DNA of 64,000 nucleotides from Tenodera sinensis (taxonomy: Eukaryota > Arthropoda > Insecta > Mantodea > Mantidae): the NCBI GenBank assembly GCA_030765045.1, contig CM060971.1:119885330-119949329 (forward strand), written 5' to 3'. Positions 10,716-22,532 of this stretch are shown here, in pieces; the first letter of the stretch is position 1; every line of letters starts with the position of its first letter. Below the pieces are notes generated by a model that made no database searches, was not told the DNA's origin, and saw nothing but the letters and a program-made list of their open reading frames with translations. The translations under genes were made by a program, and so were the position numbers.

Positions 10716-12378
10716 GTATTAGAACAATCATTAACTATTGATTGGCCTTATGTATTGTTAGCTAATGCTGGACTTCTGACAATGAAGTCATTAATCCTCT
10801 TGCTCTCCAATATTTTTCACTGATGGATGGGGCACTAGAAGTGGCCGGGCATATTTGAAGGTGGTCTTGATCCATTTCCTCTTGCAGATCACATAGAGGA
10901 CAGAGTGGTGAAGAATATATCCCAATTCTGTTTAAATGTTTTGCCAGACAATCATGTCCTGTAATCAACCTGAAGGTTGCAACTGCTGTTTTTCGAGGAT
11001 ACTCAGGAATTACTGTTTGAATGTTTGGTAGTTCCCATCTTTTATTTTTTGATTTTTCATAGTAATATTTTGCAATAATTTTTTTGAATTCAGAATTGAT
11101 TAATCTTTTAGCTCCTACATAAAATGGAATCTATAGTTAGTCTAAACTATAGATTTCTGCACATTGCCGGTACCCTTCTTTGCAAGAAAGTCAGCTTTGT
11201 CATTAACACTCAGTCCACAGTGAGCTGGTATCCATTGGAAGACTAGGTGTTTTTGAAGTGCAGTTAGATGGGTAAGGATTTTCGAACATTCTATAATAGT
11301 TTGGTTTTTTCGTGACAACTTGGAAGTAATTGCTGTAATTGCTGCCCTGGAATCTGAGAGAATAACTGCTTGCTGAAAATGTGAAATTCTATACAAAAGA
11401 TTTTGTAGGGCCATTCGAATTGCTTCAATATCTCCATCAAAGTTTGTGGTTCCATAACTCAAAGATTTGTAATAGGAAAAGAGGTGACACGTGACTCCAG
11501 CACCTGCTCCATCTTGGTTTGATATCAATGATCCATCAGTATAAATATGGAGCCATTCATGTTCTGGAAATCTAGTATGGATTGTCTTGGTGCAGTTTTT
11601 ATCGGAGAGATGTTTCAATTTTGAGCGATGTGGCTCTTATTTTCCTCAGGGCGTGGTAACGGATGGAATGAAAAATCACACCATGTTTTTTCACCACAAT
11701 GTATTATTTTATTAACACTTTTCCTATATTTTACATTAAAATAAATCCTCCTAGCACCGTTTTAAATGATTTAAATCTTTCCACATTTTTTTAAAAAGTG
11801 GAACAAATGCTTGATGAAAGTCTGTTAAACGCTCTACAATGTTCTCACGTTACCTCAACACGTCCTTTCACCTTGAATATACACACGCTAGTGGGAAGAG
11901 TCTGACGTCACCTCACGTGATACTGCCTTTTTCGTATACATCCGCGTATGCGTCCATCAAATAGTTCCTTCTTGTTAGGGGAGCGATCCCTAACCATCCT
12001 CCCTTCGCTTTTATTATGGAACACATATAATTCTAATATTTATACATATATATTAAAATTAAATATGGTAATATTTATGACGTCTTTAAACAAACTTAGT
12101 TGTTCGTAACAATGAACATTATTAACACGTTTTCGTCATTTAACCATCTCATACCAACATCAAAAAACAAACTACACTTTTAACAAATATTCACATAAAC
12201 GATTTTCTTTTGGGGTCTTCCAATATTCTGTCTGTCTCTAACGCCAATAATTTTAGAACACTAGTTGGAGTGAATTTAAAAATAGAAGCACTATTGACAG
12301 TGAAGTATTCTTTATGTTTGAGGTTATTTTGAGTCACTTATTTACACTCACCTTCACTACTAAATTGCTTTTTTAAAG

Positions 12379-12418
12379 CGGAAACGTTTTCAGGACCATT
12401 TGATCCCATCATCAGCCG
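12379..12418 (-). ncRNA. Hammerhead ribozyme motif, canonical core
   Basis: Minus strand: CGG, core CUGAUGA, stem II GGGAUC with GGUCCU, GAAA, stem III AAC/GUU without a loop, U, then CCG closing stem I. All invariant core positions are present. Confidence 0.7.
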
Positions 12419-12428
12419 TTGGTTGACT

Positions 12429-12468
12429 CGGCTGATGATGGTATCGAATGGTCCTGAAAACGTTTCCG
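12429..12468 (+). ncRNA. Hammerhead ribozyme motif, canonical core
   Basis: The mirror copy on the plus strand: CGG, CUGAUGA, stem II with one mismatch (GGUAUC against GGUCCU), GAAA, AAC/GUU, U, CCG. Confidence 0.65.
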
Positions 12469-13229
12469 CTTTAAAAAAGCAATTTAGTAGTGAAGGTGAG
12501 TGTAAATAAGTGACTCAAAATAACCTCAAACTAGTTGGAGTATCAGTTTTCTTAACTTCTTCTGTCAGATGTAAATAATATGTGATGTCTAATGTTTGTG
12601 TCGGATTGACTTTAGATATGAAGTTTTCCTTTGAATTAGGAAGGTCTACATTCTTCTTGATGTCTTGAATTTTGGAAAGAAAGCTTTCCTGAGTCTTTAG
12701 TGTATGTGTAAAATTTCTCTTGTGCCATACATTGAATGGGAGTCTGATAAACTTTTCGTGTTGAATAAGAGCTGCTTTTTCAATTTCATATTCAATGGGG
12801 TATTGGTTGGTTAGTATTTCCATAGCTGCTATTGGTGTGGTTTTGATAGCACCTGTAATTAGTCTCAGACTTTGATTTTGAAAGATTTGATTTGTTGTTG
12901 TTGTGTGTGTGCGTGTGTGTGTGTTTGCTGTTACAAGAACTCTGCAGTAAGTAAATAATGACTTCATATATACATTGTATGTTGTGTTAAGAGTTGTTCT
13001 GGAACATCCCCACTTCATTCCTAGACGTTTTAACAGTGAAAGGTGCCTCTCTGCTCTTTGTATTACATTTTCTATTTGTTTGGTCCATGTAAGTTTGGTA
13101 TCAGATATAACTCCCAAATACTTTGTTTCTGGTAATTTTTTACCCTCAAAATTTAGTTTTATTTTTAGTGTTTATTTTTTTTTTTTTCTTAGTGAAAAGA
13201 TTTAGTAGTTTGATTTTGTTGTATTGACC

Positions 13230-16200
13230 CCTCAGGAGTCCCTGTCTAGGGGATATGTGGATGACGACCACAAGGTACCCAAGCTGAGCAGAACATTACT
13301 TCCACTTACTGGTGTCTAGGGGATATGTGAATAGCGACCACAAGGTACCCAAGCTGAGCAGAACATTACTTCCACTTACTGGTGTCTAGGGGACATGTGG
13401 ATAGTGACCACAAGGTACCCAAGCTGGACAGAACATTACTTCCACTTACTGGTGTCTAGGGGATATGTGGATGACGACCACAAGGTACCCAAGCTGAGCA
13501 GAACATTACTTCCACTTACTGGTGTCTAGGGGATATGTGAATAGCGACCACAAGGTACCCAAGCTGGGCAGAACATTACTTCCACTTACTGGTGTCTAGG
13601 GGATATGTGGATAGTGACCACAAGGTACCCAAGCTGGACAGAACATTACTTCCACTTACTGGTGTCTAGGGGATATGTGGATAGTGACCACAAGGTACCC
13701 AAGCTGGACAGAACATTATTTCCACTTACTGGTGTCTAGGGGATATGTGGATAGTGACCACAAGGTACCCAAGCTGGACAGAACATTACTTCCACTTACT
13801 GGTGTCTAGGGGATATGTGAATAGCGACCACAAGGTACCCAAGCTGAGCAGAACATTACTTCTACTTACTGGTGTCTAGGGGATATGTGGATAGTGACCA
13901 CAAGGTACCCAAGCTGGACAGAACATTACTTCTACTTACTGGTGTCTAGGGGATATGTGGATAGTGACCACAAGGTACCCAAGCTGAGCAGAACATTACT
14001 TCCACTTACTGGTGTCTAGGGGATATGTGGATTGTGACCACAAGGTACCCAAGCTGGACAGAACATTACTTCCACTTACTGGTGTCTAGGGGATATGTGG
14101 ATAGTGACCACAAGGTACCCAAGCTGAGCAGAACATTACTTCCACTTACTGGTGTCTAGGGGATATGTGGATAGTGACCACAAGGTACCCAAGCTGGACA
14201 GAACATTACTTCCACTTACTGGTGTCTAGGGGATATGTGGATTGTGACCACAAGGTACCCAAGCTGGACAGAACATTACTTCCACTTACTGGTGTCTAGG
14301 GGATACATGGACAGCGACCACAAGGTACCCAAGCTGGACAGATCATTACTTCCACTTACTGGTGTCTAGGGGATACGTGGATAGCGACCACAAGGTACCC
14401 AAGCTGGACAGAACATTACTTCCACTTACTGGTGTCTAGGGGATATGTGGATAGTGACCACAAGGTACCCGAGCTGGGCAGAACATTACTTCCACTTACT
14501 GGTGTCTAGGGGATACGTGGATAGCGACCACAAGGTACCCAAGCTGGACAGAACATTACTTCCACTTACTGGTGTCTAGGGGATATGTGGATAGTGACCA
14601 CAAGGTACCCGAGCTGGGCAGAACATTACTTCCACTTACTGGTGTCTAGGGGATATGTGGATAGTGACCACAAGGTACCCAAGCTGAGCAGAACATTACT
14701 TCCACTTACTGGTGTCTAGGGGATATGTGGATAGTGACCACAAGGTACCCAAGCTGAGCAGAACATTACTTCCACTTACTGGTGTCTAGGGGATATGTAA
14801 GTAGTGACCACAAGGTACCCAAGCTGAGCAGAACATTACTTCTACTTACTGGTGTCTAGGGGATATGTGGATAGTGACCACAAGGTACCCAAGCTGGACA
14901 GAACATTACTTCCACTTACTGGTGTCTAGGGGATATGTGGATAGTGACCACAAGGTACCCAAGCTGAGCAGAACATTACTTCCACTTACTGGTGTCTAGG
15001 GGATATGTGGATAGCGACCACAAGGTACCCAAGCTGAGCAGAACATTACTTCCACTTACTGGTGTCTAGGGGATATGTGGATAGTGACCACAAGGTACCC
15101 AAGCTGGACAGAACATTACTTCCACTTACTGGTGTCTAGGGGATATGTGGATAGTGACCACAAGGTACCCAAGCTGAGCAGAACATTACTTCCACTTACT
15201 GGTGTCTAGGGGATACGTGGATAGCGACCACATGGTACCCAAGCTGAGCAGAACATTACTTCCACTTACTGGTGTCTAGGGGATATGTGGATAGCGACCA
15301 CAAGGTACCCAAGCTGAGCAGAACATTACTTCCACTTGCTGGTGTCTAGGGGATATGTGGATAGTGACCACAAGGTACCCAAGCTGAGCAGAACATTACT
15401 TCCACTTACTGGTGTCTAGGGGATATGTGGATAGCGACCACAAGGTACCCAAGCTGAGCAGAACATTACTTCCACTTGCTGGTGTCTAGGGGATATGTGG
15501 ATAGTGACCACAAGGTACCCAAGCTGAGCAGAACATTACTTCCACTTACTGGTGTCTAGGGGATATGTGGATAGCGACCACAAGGTACCCAAGCTGAGCA
15601 GAACATTACTTCCACTTACTGGTGTCTAGGGGATATGTGGATAGTGACCACAAGGTACCCAAGCTGAGCAGAACATTACTTCCACTTACTGGTGTCTAGG
15701 GGATATGTGGATAGTGACCACAAGGTACCCAAGCTGAACAGAACATTACTTCCACTTACTGGTGTCTAGGGGATATGTGGATAGTGACCACAAGGTACCC
15801 AAGCTGAGCAGAACATTACTTCCACTTACTGGTGTCTAGGGGATATGTGGATGGCGACCACAAGGTACCCAAGCTGGACAGAACATTACTTCCACTTACT
15901 GGTGTCTAGGGTATATGTGGATAGTGACCACAAGGTACCCAAGCTGAGCAGAACATTACTTCCACTTACTGGTGTCTAGGGGATATGTAGATAGTGACCA
16001 CAAGGTACCCAAGCTGAGCAGAACATTACTTCCACTTACTGGTGTCTAGGGGATATGTGGATGGCGACCACAAGGTACCCAAGCTGGACAGAACATTACT
16101 TCCACTTACTGGTGTCTAGGGGATATGTGGATAGTGACCACAAGGTACCCAAGCTGGACAGAACATTACTTCCACTTACTGGTGTCTAGGGGATATGTGG

Positions 16201-16905
16201 ATAGTGACCACAAGGTACCCAAGCTGAGCAGAACATTACTTCCACTTACTGGTGTCTAGGGGATATGTGGATAGTGACCACAAGGTACCCAAGCTGAGCA
16301 GAACATTACTTCCACTTACTGGTGTCTAGGGGATATGTGAATAGTGACCACAAGGTACCCAAGCTGAGCAGAACATTACTTCCACTTACTGGTGTCTAGG
16401 GGATATGTGAGTAGCGACCACAAGGTACCCAAGCTGAGCAGAACATTACTTCCACTTACTGGTGTCTAGGGGATATGTGGATAGTGACCACAAGGTACCC
16501 AAGCTGAGCAGAACATTACTTCTACTTACTGGTATTTTGTTCCTCACTGTAGCTTTTCTATCTGACCTTACCTTGGTCATCTCTTGTGCTGTTCCGACCC
16601 CGATGCCATTAGAGTTCCCGAGGACTAGGTAGTGTTTATTTTTCCATTTCTCTAATTTCTCTATAAACTCTTAACCCCAACATGCTGACCTGTCATGGTA
16701 TGTAATACGTCCTCTGATTGGTGATCAGAGGATGTGGTCGGTGAATTTATTTTGATAATTCTCCCGGTCAGGTTGGTGAGACCCGTAAACCAACGACAGG
16801 TGTGGTCCTCCAGACATTCTGGGGGTTGTGAGAGAGCGTTGTAACCGCCAAAACATAAAAATATGGTGCTCTCTAAAAAGCGGTTACTATTACTGCTTAG
16901 TCTCT
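13230..16905 (+). repeat. Dispersed repeat M, copy 1, expanded by a minisatellite
   Basis: The left edge (CCCTCAGGAGTCCC) and the 375 bp right of the array (16531-16905) are also present, reversed, at 61040-61495. Only the middle differs: here one 70-bp segment is repeated 47 times. I do not recognise the element and see no coding region. Confidence 0.8.
13241..16530 (+). repeat. 70-bp minisatellite, 47 units
   Basis: Units start at 13241 and every 70 bp to 16461, each beginning GGTGTCTAGGGGATATGTGG with a GGTACC site in the middle. Length is 3,290 bp without a change of register. Variants (GAGCA or GGACA; TAGTG or TAGCG) recur in 140-bp pairs, for example the ACTTGCT variant in two units 140 bp apart (15331 and 15471 region) and GAGCTGGGCA in two units 140 bp apart (14461 and 14601 region). 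It lies in the intron after the exon at 10312. Confidence 0.97.
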
Positions 16906-17034
16906 TCAATATTGGCCTTATATATAAAAACCATTAAATAAAAAGTGTGTTATGTGGTCTTAAATTCAAGATATCCTTACGGTGTTTGGAAAAATGCAAA
17001 TCAATTGGGGAATTTAAGACCATGCCGGCTTGTT

Positions 17035-17145
17035 GCCATGGTTGCTCAGTGGTTAAGAGCAGCTGGGCATAGAGTGGGAGATCTGTGATTCAGATTCCGG
17101 ATATGGCATCAAATTTTTCAGTTCTGGTTCTATGTTTTGAATATA
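17035..17145 (+). repeat. tRNA-derived SINE (family S1), diverged
   Basis: Box A-like TTGCTCAGTGG, a changed box B (GATTCAGATTCC), then GGATATGGCATCAAATTTTT. Confidence 0.65.
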
Positions 17146-17486
17146 TGTTTTAATATATCTAAGGAAAACACAATAAAGCTATTTGTATGTAAATTTCAGA
17201 ATTTTATTACTTTAATTTCACGTGTACATGAGAACCAGTTAAGCATTTTCAGAAACTGTTGTCTTTTTCCAAAATGCCGTTTATGAGTCAGAGAAGGAAG
17301 CAGTGAATTAACGCTGAGAATGGATAGTATTATTCCATTAATAAATTGCTGTTTGAAGCATAGTAAATTGCCGCCATGTAGTAGGAGTAGAAAAGATGTT
17401 ATTTAATCACAAGTCCAACTGTTGCAGCTCCAAAAGGTACTAGGCTCCATGTAACTTCCAGGATAACAGTAAAGTATGTACACAAA

Positions 17487-18165
17487 TTATTATTTTATTT
17501 ATGCCAACAAACTTACTGTTGGTGTTTTTAAACACACAAGCCGTGTGTGGGCAAAGTTTTAAGAGGTAGAACCGGAACTTAAAAATTCAATGCCACAACT
17601 GGGATTTGAACCACAGACCTTCCGCTTGCCGGGCGGACGCTCTACCACTGAGCTATTGTGACAAACTGCCAGAATGGCATTAAATTCTCAAGCCAGTTCG
17701 TATTTTTCCTGGTAAACCACAAAGGCAGTCTCACATCAGAGACAATTACCCCAATGGTGACTTACTATTGCAAGTACTTTATATCCCAGGATTAAATAAC
17801 CTTCACATGGTAATTATTATTTTATTTATGCCAACAAACTTACTGTTGGTGTTTTTAAACACACAAGCCGTGTGTGGGCAAAGTTTTAAGAGGTAGAACC
17901 GGAACTTAAAAATTCAATGCCACAACTGGGATTTGAACCACAGACCTTCCGCTTGCCGGGCGGACGCTCTACCACTGAGCTATTGTGACAAACTGCCAGA
18001 ATGGCATTAAATTCTCAGTTCGAACTGGCTTGAAAATTCAATGCCATTCTGGCAGTTTGTCACAATAGCTCAGTGGTAGAGCGTCCGCCCGGCAAGCGGA
18101 AGGTCTGTGGTTCAAATCCCAGTTGTGGCATTGAATTTTTAAGTTCCGGTTCTACCTCTTAAAAT
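17487..18165. repeat. Cluster of three S1 SINE copies in direct and inverted order
   Basis: Two minus-strand copies (17487-17705 and 17810-18020) are almost identical direct repeats; a plus-strand copy (18025-18165) faces the second, making a long hairpin. The plus copy has the best tRNA-like head: 7-bp acceptor GTCACAA/TTGTGGC, GCTC/GAGC D stem, 5-bp anticodon stem TCCGC/GCGGA with loop CCGGCAA (anticodon GGC, Ala-like), box B GGTTCAAATCC. Position 33 is C and the T stem is poor, so it is a SINE head, not a tRNA gene. Confidence 0.8.
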
Positions 18166-18721
18166 GTACACAAATATTTACATGTTCTATGAACAATTTA
18201 AGATAGGCCATATTAGCTTGAACTTGTGTACAGTTAGGGGAGTAGGAGCCACGTTACACTGTTTGTAGTTGAAAAGAAAGGAGTGCATAACACTGAAACT
18301 GTAATGTGAACACCTCATCTTTTGTAGCTGAATTACCATTGTGTTCTGCGAGGTTGTGTATTTCACCATACTGGTGTTTCATACAATAGCTATAGAAACA
18401 GAGTCCTATATAATTGGTGGTGCATGTTAACCATGTGTAAAACAGTTATGCACCCCTCATCGCTTCATTTGCTTACTGCTCTACTAATGCCCGCACTGTC
18501 TCGACAAGCTGATGCATTAGGTGCCTCGGTATGTGCTGCATACCTACCCACTACCCCTCTCCCATGAATCTAACTGTACTCAATGTTTCTTGCTAATGGA
18601 ACCTGGAATATTAATGTGATTATGCAGTGAAATGCTTAAATTCCTAATTGCTTGTACATAATATTGAGATGTAACCATTATATGATGAAATATGGTGTCC
18701 AATAAAATGATGTTCCCAAGT
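18166..18721. other. Intron sequence, unassigned
   Basis: No supported feature before the poly-C tract and PLE-gamma end at about 18722. Confidence 0.4.
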
Positions 18722-20040
18722 TTATTGGCCGTGGTCTATTCGATGCATAAACACCTGACGCCCCCCCCCCCCCTTCTGACGAGCATCTTCAGAGGAAGGT
18801 GACTTTATTGTGAAAGGGTGCTCGTCAGGAGTGTCCGTCTTATATATGATGGGATGAGACTGCCCCCTCTCTCCCATTGGCTGCCCCCAGCCAATCGTGA
18901 CCTGTGTCAAGTTTTACGTCTGGCTGGGCTGTATGACTTTGTACATGTGTCGGCCAGTACTTTTATCCATGCTTTGTGAATGCATGCTGCTTCCTCTGTT
19001 TTATTGAAGTTATTAGTGTGTTTAAAAATGTCAATGGCCTCACGGTACATCGTGGCATGGAAGTGTGTTGTGTCGAGAGCTGTGGTTTCATTGAATCTGA
19101 TGTCATGGCCCTTTAATAAGGTGTGTTTGGCTACTGCTGATTTTACTGTGTGTCCCAAGTGGCAGCTACTCATGTGTATGGTGGACTCCTTGTGACGATA
19201 GCAGGTCCCGTTTGTCCTTAGCTGAGTTGAGTTTTTGTTTTATTTTGATGGTCGGTATGAAAATTGTTTTAATATTGGCCTTTTCTAATAGTTTACCAAT
19301 GTGATCTATGACCTTCTCTATATATGGTAGAAATGCTCTAAGTTGTTCTGTACTCTCTTTGCAGTTGCATTGTCTATTTGGATGTGATGCCCTGATTACT
19401 TCTTTCTGACTACCCATTTTTCTGCAGGGTTCCGTGTAGGTGTTTGAGTTCTTGTTTTAGTATGGCTCCTTCCGTTAAAGTCTTGATTATACTATTCTTT
19501 TGTCAAGGATGGTGATTTGAACTCTTGTAGAGATACGAGTCCGCATGTGTCGATTTTCTATAAACTGTGTGACCAAATGTCACGTTAGACTTTTTGGTTA
19601 TCAGTACATCCAGAAAAGTGATACTTTGGTTATGTTCTATTTCCATTGTGAACTGTATGTTGCCATGTATGTTTTTCAAGAGATTGATCTAATTCTTTAT
19701 CCCCATGTGGCCAAATAACGAATGTATCATCCATGTACCTCCACCAAACCTTTGGTTTATATGTGGCAGATGCAAAGACTTTGTCCTCTAATTTCTCCAT
19801 CTAAAAATTTGTGATAGTTGGACTGAGTGGGCTACCCATTGCTTCTCCTTTTTGTTCATAGTAATCACCATTCCATAGAAAGTAAGTGGTGGTAAGGCAG
19901 TGCCGGAAAATCTCGTAGAGGTGTGTGAAGGCCAGTAAACCTGGGAACATTTTATTAGATAGATGCCAGCCGTGAAAGCCTTAGCTCACATATGAAATAT
20001 GGTGTATCCAGATTCTGTAGGGGATAGCAGTTGATAATAT
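18722..20040 (-). mobile_element. PLE-gamma (Penelope-like), 5'-truncated and frameshifted
   Basis: Reading the minus strand: the RT palm with MGSPLSP (about 19820-19845) and RYMDDTFVIWPHGD (about 19700-19735), then the linker with ANIKTIFIPT (19166-19417) and the endonuclease C-terminus SAVAKHTLLKGHD through AIDIFKHTNNFNKTEEAA (18907-19173). These phrases parallel PLE-beta (RYVDDTFVIWPHGE, NVKTIFKPT, AIEIYKHPNNFNKKEEAL), so the two are related families. Frames change several times and the N-terminus is missing. A C13-15 tract lies at 18760-18775. Confidence 0.85.
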
Positions 20041-20044
20041 TTAA

Positions 20045-20105
20045 AGAAACATCCCCCACTCGAGCTGGGAATTGAACCAGGGACCTCTTGAATTGGGAAG
20101 CCAGA
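20045..20105 (-). repeat. tRNA-like fragment
   Basis: The minus strand has GGTTCAATTCCCAGCTCGAG, a B box and T-arm-like sequence, without a recognisable box A. It is probably a remnant of another SINE. Confidence 0.4.
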
Positions 20106-20175
20106 ATATTGAGGAGTATTCAAAACAACTTTTTAAAAATAAGAATATTAGAAGAGTTTACTTTATATATTCCAG

Positions 20176-20477
20176 CTGCACGTCTCCTTACAATGCTGAC
20201 TTTGATGGAGATGAGATGAACTTGCATGTCCCTCAGTCGATGGAGACGAGAGCAGAAGTAGAGAACATCCACGTGACGCCTCGACAGATCATCACTCCAC
20301 AAGCAAACAAACCTGTAATGGGTATTGTGCAGGACACACTAACAGCTGTCAGGAAGATGACAAAGAGGGATGTTTTTCTGGAAAAAGAACAAATGATGAA
20401 TCTGCTCATGTTCTTGCCCATTTGGGATGGCAAAATGCCTCAGCCAGCCATAATGAAACCCAAACCTCTCTGGACAG
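20176..20477 (+). CDS. Polr2A: Polr2A exon with the catalytic aspartate loop
   Basis: The exon begins by completing a serine codon and reads CTSPYNADFDGDEMNLHVP. The three aspartates of NADFDGD correspond to yeast Rpb1 D481, D483 and D485, which hold magnesium A at the active centre. It continues through VMGIVQDTLTAVRK to KPKPLWT. Acceptor TATTCCAG at 20175, donor G|GTAAAA at 20478. All catalytic residues are present, which supports a working gene. Confidence 0.98.
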
Positions 20478-20721
20478 GTAAAACCAATTCTGCAAGCTTC
20501 TACATAAAGTTACATAAATTGGAGAGGGATAAGGAAACTTAAAATAAATACTTCAAATTCTCTTAAACTTTCTATGTATTTGAATTATTTTAAATGTTCA
20601 AACAGAATGACCAAAAAGATGTTAAACAGTAATATGATGGATGTGCACAAATTTTCTCCCATGAAAGATAAGATTTTTATTTTTCAGTATCACATATTAC
20701 CCCTACCCATAAAGGTGTATA

Positions 20722-21971
20722 CATTAAGCCCTCGTTTATCCGGACTAACTGCGACCAAAGGCAATCCAGAAAATAAAAAATCTGGATAATCTGGGTTATA
20801 TGGATAATGCACAAAACAAAATTCTTAAATCCTTAAATAAACAGGCTTGCCGTCTATGACGAAAAGCTATGTCTTGTAACAAAGTTATGTACAGTACATA
20901 GGATGTATTGTTTACAAGACATTAAAAAGTATAAAAATCTTAATCACATTTCTTAACAAAGAATTGATCCACAGTCTTCTGTTTTAAACATGTGGCATTT
21001 GAACAAAGTTTGAATTACACTCCCAAACATATTGATAAGACACAAAAACAGTCCAGCTGAAGCACACACGATAAACTTAATGACACATGCTGTTTGCAAA
21101 CAGCAGGAAAAGTGAAGATTGATGGAGGTGTAGGGATCAAGGTCAACACTTTGTTCCAGTGCTATTCATAGGCTGGTGAGGCATACCACATCAGCACCAT
21201 GTGACAAAAATGAACAGGTAGCACTTTACAGTACAATACTGTAACTAAGAGAAAGCATTAGTTGCTGTCAGTTAGCGTAGTGCTAACATTACACTTAAAT
21301 CACTTTTGTACAAACTAAGAGCACAGAACAACTGTCAAATAGAATCACAAATAAGAACTGTCAGATTACAACTCACACTGAACTGCTACTTGGCACAATT
21401 CACAGGTGCTGTCCACTGAATTCTTTGTAAACGTTTAATTCACTCCACACTTCACCACAAGCACAACTGGAACAAGTTTTACTACTACTAATTCCGGGCA
21501 CGAGCAGGTCCCTTATACAGTTCTTTAGACAATGGAAAGGCTCTTGAAGTAGAATAATCAGGAGTGGCTGTGAGAGGACAGTCCAGACACCAAACCACTA
21601 CACAATAACTATTGTTTCTGGAGGTTCTATTGTCCTGCTGGTGGCCGGGTCTTTCGGACTGGTAAATACCTCTGGCCCATTCCTGTTGCCGGGCAGAGAT
21701 CAGGCCCTGACTGGCATTTCTTACCAGCAGCGTCCGAACTCATGGCCGGTGTGACAATACATATTACCATAATTTATTGTACAATTTATGCAGAAACCAC
21801 ACCTTGAATCAAACTAAAAAGCACACATTTGGCATATTTATAGTTAGGTTCTTCCTATCATAATTAAATTTATTATCAAATATAAACATTAAATGTAAAA
21901 GAATCTTCAAATCTGATTTGGATAATCCAGAGATCCGGATAAACGTGGACTACATAAATGAGGTTTTACTG
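20722..21971. mobile_element. Pogo/Tigger-like non-autonomous DNA transposon
   Basis: TA flanks both ends (20720-20721 and 21972-21973). The right end read inwards begins CAGTAAAACCTCATTTATG and soon GTTTATCCGGAT; the left end reads CATTAAGCCCTCGTTTATCC. Both then hold TCTGGATWATC motifs. CAGTAAAACCTC...TTATCCGG is characteristic of pogo/Tigger-type ends. No transposase is visible in the 1,250 bp. The left end is decayed. Confidence 0.55.
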
Positions 21972-22057
21972 TATTGGAATAATGTAAGCACTATTATAAA
22001 GTTGAAGTAAATGACATCAGAGGGATGGGAAATAAAGGGTGTTGTGATGGTTTTCAG

Positions 22058-22176
22058 GAAAACAAGTTTTCTCCCTCATCATACCTGGTAATGTGAACAT
22101 GATAAGGACACATTCCACACATCCAGATGAAGAAGATGATGGACCCTTCAAATGGATCTCTCCTGGTGACACCAAG
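22058..22176 (+). CDS. Polr2A: Polr2A exon, pore region
   Basis: This short exon is not an obvious long open frame on its own. It completes a glycine codon and reads KQVFSLIIPGNVNMIRTHST then a run of acidic residues and WISPGDTK. It joins LWTG from the preceding exon to V-MVEHGEL in the next, as in insect Rpb1. Acceptor GTTTTCAG at 22057, donor AAG|GTTTGT at 22177. The donor is weaker than the others (GTTTGT). Confidence 0.95.
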
Positions 22177-22532
22177 GTTTGTTCACACAAGTACATCTTC
22201 TTGGGATACTGAAAGCAAATGCATTTTTAGAGACCAACATTGTTCCATATTCAGGCTACAGATAAGTCAAAGGTGGCCAACTATCCTATTTGAGTTACAT
22301 TTGTTTTTTAATTATACAACCTTCTCTTTTTAAATTTGTTGATGTTTCTGTAGTGATATTGATATTGGTCTTATTAATGCTATGCTTAATGCCACTGTAG
22401 AGTTTTCAAGAAGGTTCAGATGTATGGATTACAATTTATATTTTAAAACCCAAATTATGGTAGCCACAAAGTTTAAAGATGGCTGGCCCAACACAATCCG
22501 GTCATGGGTTTGCCACGCCTTGCAGAACTGTA

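Larger units (their letters stand above)
12272..12529. mobile_element. Ribozyme hairpin: small PLE-type inverted element with 12-bp target duplication
   Basis: The 258-bp insertion is flanked by an exact direct repeat ACTAGTTGGAGT (12260-12271 and 12530-12541) and splits LINE-B cleanly; removing it restores the LINE frame. Two arms of about 90 bp face each other around 12420. Its ends (GAGGTYATTTTGAGTCACTT) are those of PLE-delta at 26072-28156. It encodes no protein, so it must have been mobilised in trans. Confidence 0.8.
10757..13225 (-). mobile_element. LINE-B retrotransposon, broken and carrying nested insertions
   Basis: Reading on the minus strand from 13225 down: the RT thumb region (LGVISDTKLTWTKQIENVIQ, MKWGCSRTTLNTTYNVYM), then RNase H at 11142-11618 (HIYTDGS, VILSDSRAAI, WIPAHCGLS), then the zinc knuckle at 10762-10968 (CPLCDLQEEMDQDHLQIC). 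It is interrupted by the hairpin at 12272-12529 and by an unclassified AT-rich block of roughly 580 bp (about 11625-12205). Endonuclease and RT catalytic parts are missing. EN-RT-RNase H order with a terminal knuckle resembles the I/R1 group. Confidence 0.85.

Noticed and set aside
13241..16530. Possible CRISPR-like array
   Set aside because: Units are contiguous 70-bp copies with no unique spacers, in animal intron DNA; it is a minisatellite.
18057..18131. Functional tRNA-Ala gene
   Set aside because: The cloverleaf is close, but position 33 is not U, the T stem does not pair, and the same sequence recurs many times with a common tail, so it is a SINE head.
18722..18800. Hammerhead at the 3' end of PLE-gamma (a CUGAAGA motif)
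   Set aside because: No matching stem II plus GAAA box could be drawn; the poly-C tract interrupts the region.
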